A program made the translations under genes and the position numbers. Under the pieces are notes generated by a model that did not search any database, was not told the DNA's origin, and saw only the letters and a list, made by a program, of their open reading frames with translations. 12,287 nucleotides of DNA from Synergistaceae bacterium. Its GTDB lineage: Bacteria > Synergistota > Synergistia > Synergistales > Aminobacteriaceae. Position 1 is the first letter of the stretch. Each line of letters begins with the position of its first letter. The stretch lies in NCBI GenBank assembly GCA_017446645.1, contig JAFSQO010000051.1, positions 1-12,287 on the forward strand, written 5' to 3'. This document shows, one piece after another, positions 7,021-12,287 of the stretch.

Positions 7021-7784
7021 TGTCCGCGATTCCTGTTATTATTATTATTATCAGGAGTGTTATTGTTGCCTCCATTACCGCCGGAATTATCACGCAATGA
7101 TGTTACGTTGCCTCCATTTCCGCCTCCGCTGTCCCTGTAGTTTCGCAATTTCCGTAAGATCAAACGGCCGGTCCAGATATAGCCCCATTGACGCGCCAAG
7201 TCAGCTGCCTCCAAAGGTTCATCATAGAAATATACGTTGTATTTCCGTAATTCATCGATTATGAAGCCCCGCCATCTCATCAACATTTGCCAGACGTATT
7301 CGCCGTTGTGGGGTTCGAGCTTTATCCAGCGGTTGCCTAACCAGACCCACATTGCAGGGCTTGAAGTGTGCCAGGCTGCTATGGTGTTAATGCCCTCATC
7401 ATAGAGCCAGCCCATGCGGTTCACTCTTGAATTACGAATTCGCGAATATTCAGGCCAATGCAGAAATCCGCCATAAAACGGCACTGAGGCAACACGCACC
7501 AAACCCGGAACGCTTGAGGGTATGACTGAGCCGACAAGTACATTCGTGGGTCTTATTGCTCCGTCATAATTTAACTGTCCGTAGACCCAGCGATTTTCGG
7601 CAACCTGAGCCACCGGGAAGCCGTCAAATGTCACGTACCAGCCTGCGGGTAAGTTCATAGGCCGGTATATCTCGAAGTTCATTGCGTAGGCTTGCTGATA
7701 GGCGTGCATCACGGGAAACTGGTATGCTTCACAGCTTACACATGCACATAATACTATTATTAGCGTCAGGATATATTTTTTCAT
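7005..7784 (-). CDS. Secreted Trp-rich protein with Asn/Gly-rich tail, function unknown
   Basis: Not recognised. The 259-residue protein begins with a clear Sec signal peptide (MKKYILTLIIVLCACVSCEA, predicted cut after A20). The mature domain (about 21-215) is rich in aromatics, with 12 tryptophans, including GWYVTFDGFPVAQ (48-60), a WVYGQ segment and MWVWLGNRW (145-153). This suits a compact extracytoplasmic beta-rich or ligand-binding domain. The tail (217-259) is low complexity: two imperfect copies of RD-S-GGNGGN (217-226, 231-240), then DNNNNN and a short charged end. The tail is probably disordered. The start is ATG 7784; no Shine-Dalgarno lies at normal spacing (the nearest AGGGAG is about 18 nt away), so translation may rely on an AT-rich, unstructured leader. 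It is preceded by a probable promoter and is followed by the TPR-like gene. No catalytic motif is evident. Confidence 0.82.
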   Translation of the reverse strand: MKKYILTLIIVLCACVSCEAYQFPVMHAYQQAYAMNFEIYRPMNLPAGWYVTFDGFPVAQVAENRWVYGQLNYDGAIRPTNVLVGSVIPSSVPGLVRVASVPFYGGFLHWPEYSRIRNSRVNRMGWLYDEGINTIAAWHTSSPAMWVWLGNRWIKLEPHNGEYVWQMLMRWRGFIIDELRKYNVYFYDEPLEAADLARQWGYIWTGRLILRKLRNYRDSGGGNGGNVTSLRDNSGGNGGNNNTPDNNNNNRNRGQWDVD

Positions 7785-7841
7785 GTTAGTTAAAATAATT
7801 CTGCTCCCTGAAATTTTTATTACTTTTAATTCATATCATAC

Positions 7842-7847
7842 ATTATA
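7842..7847 (-). promoter_or_regulatory. Probable sigma-70-type -10 box upstream of the secreted-protein gene
   Basis: A perfect TATAAT reads on the minus strand (attata on plus) in the 78-nt AT-rich gap between the M48 protease and the secreted-protein gene, 57 nt before its ATG. A -35 box is not convincing: with a 17-nt spacer the hexamer is gcgata, and a TTGAGC lies too far away (20-nt spacer). It is the best candidate promoter for the seven-kilobase block running down to speE. Confidence 0.45.
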
Positions 7848-7862
7848 ACGCAATTTCTGAAT

Positions 7863-8495
7863 TTATCGCTCAAGTTCCCGCGCCTTGTCGAATAAGTGCT
7901 TTAATCTTCGTGCTGTCGGAGGGTGTGAATTAAAGCCATTCGGGGTAGTTACTACTTTGTTGTCAGCAAGAGCCTTCATCGCCCTGTATAACCCGTATGA
8001 GCTGTAGCCTGCCTTCACGAGTAATTCTGAGCCGTAATCATCTGCTTCAACTTCCTGACCTCGTGAAAAGCCGCTTTCTGCCAAGTTCGCCCCTAAACTG
8101 CCGACTACCCTTGCTGCTGCGCCTGCGTTGCCCTTGATTGCCCCCAGTAAGCCGCCAAGTACTGCCCAACCTAAGCCCCTGCCTACGCTCCTGCCGTAAT
8201 GACCAAGTCTGACATGGCCGATTTCGTGAGCTAAGACTCCTGCTATCTGCTCTTCTGTGTTCAGGATTTGCATAAGACCTCGTGTGACGTGAACGCTGAA
8301 CTTGTTGCCAGACTTGAACTTCACCCAGGCATTTGCTGCTTTCTCACGCTCGAAGTTTATCGAGACTACCGGGAACTCATCGGCTTCGGCTATTCTCTTC
8401 CAGGCTGAAATTACGTCACGTTCTGTGATTGCCGCATTAGAACATGAACTAAAGATTAACGCAAATATTACAGTCAATAATATTTTTCTTGTCAT
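7863..8495 (-). CDS. M48-family zinc metalloprotease, probable lipoprotein (LoiP/YggG-like)
   Basis: Small peptidase M48 protein that probably degrades or quality-controls envelope proteins. The N-terminus (MTRKILLTVIFALIFSSCSN) is a signal peptide ending in a lipobox-like FSSC, so C18 may be lipidated and the protein anchored in the envelope. The zinc site is complete: H90, E91 and H94 in VLAHEIGHVRLGH, and the third ligand E148 in the ExxxD motif of SRGQEVEADDYG. A Gly/Ala-rich stretch joins them (102-141). The usual C-terminal HPPTARRL is present (191-198). At 210 residues it is somewhat shorter than E. coli LoiP (about 250). The ATG at 8495 has no Shine-Dalgarno; a long hairpin ends 12 nt upstream of it. 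The gene stands between that hairpin and the promoter candidate at 7842-7847, and it has no obvious promoter of its own. Confidence 0.93.
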   Translation of the reverse strand: MTRKILLTVIFALIFSSCSNAAITERDVISAWKRIAEADEFPVVSINFEREKAANAWVKFKSGNKFSVHVTRGLMQILNTEEQIAGVLAHEIGHVRLGHYGRSVGRGLGWAVLGGLLGAIKGNAGAAARVVGSLGANLAESGFSRGQEVEADDYGSELLVKAGYSSYGLYRAMKALADNKVVTTPNGFNSHPPTARRLKHLFDKARELER

Positions 8496-8500
8496 GGTTA

Positions 8501-8553
8501 AAAAGTTAGTGAATAGCAGATAGTATTTTTATATTCACTATCCGCTAATCACT
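8501..8553 (-). terminator. Long inverted repeat, probable terminator of the transporter fusion gene
   Basis: Arms 8508-8524 and 8537-8553 are complementary at 15 of 17 positions. On the minus strand one exception is a G-U pair and the other a U-U mismatch. The loop is a 12-nt AT-rich sequence. On the minus strand the hairpin begins 14 nt after the stop of the transporter fusion and is followed by aac and five T's (8504-8500). That resembles an intrinsic terminator, though the stem is AT-rich. It also occupies the leader of the M48 protease gene, ending 12 nt from its ATG, so it could instead, or also, affect that gene's translation or mRNA stability. Confidence 0.6.
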
Positions 8554-8567
8554 GATTTATACTCTCT

Positions 8568-10859
8568 TTAAAGTGGAGTTACTCCCAGAACTATGCAGGC
8601 TACGATTGACAAGATACTAATTCCCCAAATCCAGGGCAGTGAGTACTTGATGTGTTCGCCTACATCGATCTCCAGCAAGCCGAGACCAAGATATGCTGCA
8701 GGGCTTAACGGTGAGATCATGACTCCTACGTTTTCTGCAACGAGCAAGACACACGCTACGTCCATAGGGTTCACTCCGAACTGTGAGGCAATGCCTACAA
8801 CGACGGGTAATAATCCAAAGTAGAAGCTGTCAGTTCCTAAGCACATGATTAACGGGACTGCGAAACATGCAACGATGAAATGCGTATAGCGTCCCAGATC
8901 CGGCGGAATTACTGTTACTACTGCACTTGCCATAGCGTTTAACATTCCTGTACCTGATAAGACTCCTGTGAAGATACCTGCTGCAAAGAGCGTTACAACC
9001 ATTGACATTGCTGCAACACCGTAATTCTTGAGCTTTGCATTCTGTTCCTTCAGGGCCTTGATGTTCAACGGCAACGAGACCGCAAGGGCAAGCATGAAGA
9101 CGTAAGCAGGGTTGAAGCTGCCGAACATGAGGGCTGCGACTACTGCTACTACAAGAATAAAGTTGAAGTACTGAAGCCATGACGGTACAACGGACTTCTT
9201 TTCTTCTGACTTGGCCTCTTCGACTGCGCCTTCATCTGCTGTAAGTCCGAGTTTTGCAATTCTGCGCTTCTGAATGCCACTGAGAATAAATGCTACTGCG
9301 AAAGTGATTACAAGCATAGCACCCTGAACAGGCAGTAATCTGTGCCATAAAATATTCGGGTCCGTCTCAAGAACTGTAGCTGCTCTTATCGTTGGACCTC
9401 CCCAAGGGCAGACGTTCATAACTCCGATAGCTACACATATCAAGAGCATTAACGCGCGATTATCCATTTTGAGCTTCTTAAACATTGGGAGCATTGCAGT
9501 AATCGTGATGATGAAAGTCGTTGCTCCTGAGCCGTCAAGGTGTCCTATGATGCCTACAGCTGCTGTAGCGAGCATTACAAGCGTTACATTTGTGCCTGCC
9601 TTCTTGATTAAGAAGTTGACGATTGGGTCAAAAACTCCCTGCTCACTCATCAATGAGAAGAACGAAATCGAGAAGACAAAGAGCGATACAGTTGAGACCA
9701 TCTTAGAAATTCCAGACGCGGCAAATTTATTCACTGCTAACGGGTCAAAACCTGCAATTAAAGCTGCAATAGTGGGCAGTAAGATAAATGCAATCGGAGG
9801 GATAACGATTTTGCGGATTAAGCATATTATAAGGACGAGAACCATCACAAAGCCTATTATTGCAAGTTTCGGAGACGGAGCAGCAGCAGGCTTCTTCGCT
9901 TTAGAATCTTTTGCAGGCTTTAACATGTCCGTAAAAGTTTTATACTCGTCAGCCAAAATTTTGCTGTACTCGGCAGATTTTGCAAAGCCGGGACGTTCGT
10001 CATAACCTCCCTGCTGGAGGAAATCTTTCCATGACTGAGAAGCCGCAACTTTCTCTATTAATTCTTCAAGAGCGTCAATTGCTTCCTGGGGAGTTCCCTT
10101 GCGTGCAAAAATTCCGCGTTCAGAGCCTAAGAATGCGTTAATACCTAAATCCTTCGCGCACTCTATGTGAGGGTATCTGTTCATGCGTTTTTCAGCAAGG
10201 ACTAATAACGGGATAATCTCTCCTGCTTCGATCTGGGGCGTAATTTCCTGAGTACCAGTTACCATTAAGTCAATCTGGCCTTCGATTAATGCCTTTGTCA
10301 TGCCTCCGCCGGTCGGGTAAGAGACTTCAAGGATATTAAGTCCTTCTGTTGCCTGCTGGAACGATAAGCCGTCAACGCCGATTCTGGTAAGCATTCCTAT
10401 ACTTATGCTGAACGGGTGGGCTTTAACGTAATCGCGTAATTCAGTGAATGTGCTGTAGCCGCGTTCTGCCATAGCTTTTCGTGAGGTAGCAATAACGTCA
10501 ATTGCATGGACGAGTCTTGCAACGGGGACAAATTCATCAAGCATCTTGAATTTCATTTCGCCTAAGACATCCTGAATCAACAAGCTCTGAGTTCCAAGCA
10601 TGAAAGTATAGCCGTCCGCGGGCTGTTCACGGGTATAAGCTGCACCGTTTGAACCATTGCCGCCGGTTACGTTCACTACATTGACCTCAATACCTTCTTC
10701 TTTGAGACCTGCAGCAAGTGCCCGAAGAGTCAAGTCTGCTCCTCCGCCTTCTCCCCAAGGACATACGATGGTGATCGGCTTAGTAAACGTGAAGTCAGCT
10801 GCGAAAACTGAACCTGCACACAAAGCAATGATTAATAATGCGTAAACTAATCTTTTCAC
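8568..10859 (-). CDS. Fusion of TctC/Bug-type solute-binding protein and CitMHS-type citrate/carboxylate transporter
   Basis: A 763-residue single open frame. Residues 1-20 are a Sec signal peptide (GSVFA|ADF). Residues 21-312 are a TctC/Bug periplasmic receptor: TKPITIVCPWGEGGGADL near the start, VVNVTGGNGSNGA (61-73), and PADGYTFMLGT (80-90). A Lys/Ala/Pro linker (about 313-330) leads to a CitMHS-like carrier with HLDGSGATTF (440-449), MNVCPWGGPTIRAA (481-494), TDSFYFGLLPV (676-686) and MISPLSPAAY (714-723). I count seven membrane segments (about 331-349, 352-370, 389-404, 424-440, 443-459, 469-484, 508-527) before a basic, charged loop (529-560) that should be cytoplasmic, then about six to seven more. 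This places the receptor outside the membrane. The GTG start at 10859 has a strong AAGGAGGT. The protein probably imports citrate or related carboxylates; the exact substrate is not visible. No tctA or tctB gene is nearby. Confidence 0.9.
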   Translation of the reverse strand: MKRLVYALLIIALCAGSVFAADFTFTKPITIVCPWGEGGGADLTLRALAAGLKEEGIEVNVVNVTGGNGSNGAAYTREQPADGYTFMLGTQSLLIQDVLGEMKFKMLDEFVPVARLVHAIDVIATSRKAMAERGYSTFTELRDYVKAHPFSISIGMLTRIGVDGLSFQQATEGLNILEVSYPTGGGMTKALIEGQIDLMVTGTQEITPQIEAGEIIPLLVLAEKRMNRYPHIECAKDLGINAFLGSERGIFARKGTPQEAIDALEELIEKVAASQSWKDFLQQGGYDERPGFAKSAEYSKILADEYKTFTDMLKPAKDSKAKKPAAAPSPKLAIIGFVMVLVLIICLIRKIVIPPIAFILLPTIAALIAGFDPLAVNKFAASGISKMVSTVSLFVFSISFFSLMSEQGVFDPIVNFLIKKAGTNVTLVMLATAAVGIIGHLDGSGATTFIITITAMLPMFKKLKMDNRALMLLICVAIGVMNVCPWGGPTIRAATVLETDPNILWHRLLPVQGAMLVITFAVAFILSGIQKRRIAKLGLTADEGAVEEAKSEEKKSVVPSWLQYFNFILVVAVVAALMFGSFNPAYVFMLALAVSLPLNIKALKEQNAKLKNYGVAAMSMVVTLFAAGIFTGVLSGTGMLNAMASAVVTVIPPDLGRYTHFIVACFAVPLIMCLGTDSFYFGLLPVVVGIASQFGVNPMDVACVLLVAENVGVMISPLSPAAYLGLGLLEIDVGEHIKYSLPWIWGISILSIVACIVLGVTPL

Positions 10860-10868
10860 GTGCGATTT

Positions 10869-10876
10869 ACCTCCTT
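10869..10876 (-). promoter_or_regulatory. Strong ribosome binding site that fixes the GTG start of the transporter fusion
   Basis: AAGGAGGT on the minus strand (acctcctt on plus) lies 9-10 nt before the GTG at 10859. No ATG is available near the start of the signal peptide, so this site decides the GTG start (GTG AAA AGA TTA). Confidence 0.85.
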
Positions 10877-10901
10877 AATAAAAAATTATTTGGGTGTGAA
10901 T

Positions 10902-10907
10902 ATTATA
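10902..10907 (-). promoter_or_regulatory. Probable -10 box for the transporter fusion gene
   Basis: A perfect TATAAT on the minus strand (attata on plus) lies 42 nt before the GTG start. A -35 hexamer at normal spacing is poor (tagtat-like, 17 nt away), so an activator may be needed. Its -35 region overlaps the divergent asd -10. Confidence 0.5.
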
Positions 10908-10920
10908 GCGAATTCATGCG

Positions 10921-10929
10921 TGATATACT
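10921..10929 (+). promoter_or_regulatory. Probable extended -10 promoter for asd-hom
   Basis: TGATATACT at 10921-10929 is an extended -10 (TGn followed by TATACT, 5 of 6 matches to TATAAT). It would start transcription near 10936, giving a leader of only about 30 nt before the asd start. That leaves no room for a lysine riboswitch or T-box in the leader. The corresponding -35 position falls on the -10 box of the opposite promoter. Confidence 0.5.
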
Positions 10930-10950
10930 ATTCAGCAAAAATTTTTTTTC

Positions 10951-10956
10951 GAGGAG
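10951..10956 (+). promoter_or_regulatory. Ribosome binding site fixing the TTG start of asd
   Basis: GAGGAG lies 9 nt upstream of the TTG at 10966. The TTG immediately precedes SKKLRVGVLGATG, where the NADP-binding strand of Asd should begin, so the TTG is taken as the start. Confidence 0.8.
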
Positions 10957-10965
10957 TGAATTATT

Positions 10966-12060
10966 TTGAGCAAAAAATTACGCGTTGGAGTTCTGGGTGC
11001 AACGGGAATGGTTGGGCAGAGATTCATCCAGATATTACACAATCACCCATGGTTTGACGTTCAGGTTATCGCTGCTTCACCTGCTAACAAAGGCAAGACT
11101 TATGAAGAGGCCATGACGGGACGATGGCTGCTTGATGAGGCAATTCCTGCTGAAATCGGCAAGATGACCCTTGATGACGTTAATGACGTAAAAGCAATTG
11201 CTGACAAAGTAGATTTCGTGTTCAGCGCAGTAAACATGACTAAGGACGAAATTAAAGCAATCGAAGAAGAGTACGCTAAATCAGAAACCCCTGTAGTCTC
11301 GAATAACAGCGCACACCGTTGGACGCCTGACGTACCTATGATAATTCCTGAAATAAATGCAGCTCATGCAAAAGTCATCGAGTTCCAAAAAAAGAGATTA
11401 GGGACATCAAGAGGCTTCATAGCAGTCAAGCCGAATTGTTCATTGCAGTCATACGTACCGGCTTTTGCAGCATGGTCAGAGTATCAGCCTTACGAGGCAA
11501 TCGTTACGACCTATCAGGCAATCTCCGGGGCAGGCAAGAATTTCACAACTTGGCCGGAAATGGTAGGCAACGTAATTCCCTACATTGGCGGCGAAGAAGA
11601 GAAGAGCGAGCGTGAACCCTTGCGCATTTTCGGGAAAGTCGAGGGCGGAGTAATCGTCCCTGCAAGTGAATCTGACCTGAAGATTTCTGCTCAGTGTATC
11701 AGAATTCCTGTTTTGTATGGACATACTGCAGCAGCGTTCGTTAAGTTCAGGAAGGCTCCGGGCAGCAAAGAGGAGTTAATCAGCAAATTAAACTCATTCA
11801 CAAGTGTAGCTCAGGAACTCAAGCTCCCGACAGCACCTGCTCAGTTCATCAAGTACATGGAAGAAGACAACAGGCCGCAGGTAAAACTTGACGTTAATTA
11901 CGAGAACGGAATGGGCGTTACAATCGGCAGAGTCAGACCTGACACCATTTATGATTGGAAGTTCGTAGGTCTCTCTCATAATACTCTCAGAGGCGCAGCA
12001 GGCGGTGCAGTTGAATGCGCTGAATTATTAACTGCCCAGAAATACATCGAGGCCAAGTAA
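10966..12060 (+). CDS. asd: Aspartate-semialdehyde dehydrogenase
   Basis: Reduces L-aspartyl-4-phosphate to L-aspartate-4-semialdehyde with NADPH. This is the shared step toward lysine/diaminopimelate, threonine and methionine. At 364 residues the length is normal. The N-terminal nucleotide-binding motif is VGVLGATGMVGQRF (7-20). The catalytic cysteine is C158 in VKPNCSLQSY. The probable substrate arginine (R246) and acid-base histidine (H253) lie in IRIPVLYGHTAA. The C-terminal helix has LRGAAGGAVECAELL (341-355), typical of the family. The KPNCS form, rather than NPNCST, marks a sub-branch of the family. The start is TTG with a GAGGAG site. hom follows after 3 nt, so the two form an operon covering consecutive steps. 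The gene is divergent from the transporter fusion. Confidence 0.96.
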   Translation: MSKKLRVGVLGATGMVGQRFIQILHNHPWFDVQVIAASPANKGKTYEEAMTGRWLLDEAIPAEIGKMTLDDVNDVKAIADKVDFVFSAVNMTKDEIKAIEEEYAKSETPVVSNNSAHRWTPDVPMIIPEINAAHAKVIEFQKKRLGTSRGFIAVKPNCSLQSYVPAFAAWSEYQPYEAIVTTYQAISGAGKNFTTWPEMVGNVIPYIGGEEEKSEREPLRIFGKVEGGVIVPASESDLKISAQCIRIPVLYGHTAAAFVKFRKAPGSKEELISKLNSFTSVAQELKLPTAPAQFIKYMEEDNRPQVKLDVNYENGMGVTIGRVRPDTIYDWKFVGLSHNTLRGAAGGAVECAELLTAQKYIEAK

Positions 12061-12063
12061 ATC

Positions 12064-12287
12064 ATGATAAACATTGCAATCTTAGGCTTAGGCACGGTCG
12101 GAGGCGGAGTAGATGAAGTCATTGGGAAAAATCACTCAGAGATAAAGCACTTACTCGGCGAAGAGCTTAACGTGAAGTATATCCTTGACATTCGCGATTT
12201 TCCTGACCGCAAAAACGTAGTTCGCGATATAAATATTCTCGTCAATGACCCTGACGTTAAAGTAATCTGCGAAACTATGGGAGGCAA
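12064..12287 (+). CDS. hom: Homoserine dehydrogenase, N-terminal 74 residues (3' end outside window)
   Basis: NAD(P)H-dependent reduction of aspartate semialdehyde to homoserine, the entry to threonine and methionine synthesis. The frame opens with ATG at 12064, 3 nt after the asd stop, and runs off the window. The N-terminus has the dinucleotide-binding motif INIAILGLGTVGGGV (residues 2-16). A second conserved stretch follows (VKYILDIRDFPDR), and then VICETMGG, which matches the VVxxxGG end of the cofactor half-domain. A GAGG inside the end of asd (12049-12052) lies 11 nt upstream and may be its ribosome site. The catalytic domain and any ACT domain are beyond the window. Its position right after asd supports the call. 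Confidence 0.92.
   Translation, partial: MINIAILGLGTVGGGVDEVIGKNHSEIKHLLGEELNVKYILDIRDFPDRKNVVRDINILVNDPDVKVICETMGG

Noticed and set aside
7001..7264. Plus-strand frame with a Tyr run
   Set aside because: It is the complement of the Asn-rich tail of the secreted protein; the Tyr run simply reflects the triplet repeat.
9469..10005. A 178-codon open frame on the plus strand
   Set aside because: It lies fully antisense to the membrane half of the transporter fusion, has no ribosome site or recognisable domain, and its composition mirrors the hydrophobic codons opposite.
8568..10859. Transporter fusion as a sequencing or assembly artefact
   Set aside because: The frame passes through the junction with a plausible linker and the right topology, and the gene has one start signal and one terminator-like structure. 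The check remains open through read data and homologues.
8568..10859. A classical TctABC tripartite system
   Set aside because: The membrane half carries CitMHS motifs (PWGGPT, HLDGSG), and no separate TctA or TctB gene is present.
10930..10965. Lysine riboswitch or T-box upstream of asd
   Set aside because: The predicted leader is about 30 nt and the whole divergent gap is about 105 nt, too short for either; no conserved element is seen.

Overview
The window looks like ordinary chromosome from an anaerobic bacterium with a moderately AT-rich genome. A flavodiiron protein, a [4Fe-4S] EndoIII-type glycosylase, a cysteine-rich HisRS and carboxylate transport all fit an anaerobe. The gene content and protein flavour suggest a gut or sediment anaerobe, perhaps Synergistota, with Firmicutes as the alternative. 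That placement is inference and rests on no database comparison. No tRNA, rRNA, CRISPR array, insertion sequence or phage gene was seen.

Layout. Positions 1-894 (+) hold the 3' end of hisS. It converges on a long minus-strand block, and a hairpin at 901-930 sits between the two. Read in the direction of transcription (right to left), the block from 10859 to 936 contains: a TctC-like binding protein fused to a CitMHS transporter (10859-8568); a long inverted repeat that is probably a terminator; an M48 lipoprotein metalloprotease; a Trp-rich secreted protein with an Asn/Gly tail; a TPR-like protein; a LonB-type ATP-dependent protease; an endonuclease III family glycosylase; a flavodiiron protein; and spermidine synthase. 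From 7784 down to 936 the genes are packed with gaps or overlaps of -16 (or +2), +14, -11, +26 and -4 nt, so they are probably one transcript that mixes envelope, proteolysis, DNA repair, O2/NO detoxification and polyamine functions. At 10860-10965 lies a compact divergent promoter region. On its right are asd and the start of hom (+), the two enzymes that carry aspartyl phosphate to homoserine.

Most notable item. The 763-residue protein at 8568-10859 joins a periplasmic TctC/Bug-type solute receptor, with signal peptide, directly to a complete CitMHS-type secondary carrier through a short Lys/Ala/Pro linker. TctC proteins normally serve the separate TctA/TctB membrane proteins, and CitMHS carriers normally work without a receptor. 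The topology I can trace (receptor outside, seven membrane segments before a basic cytoplasmic loop) is consistent with a working one-polypeptide, receptor-tethered citrate or carboxylate importer. The remaining genes are recognisable housekeeping or stress genes. The Trp-rich secreted protein and the TPR-like protein have no function I can name.
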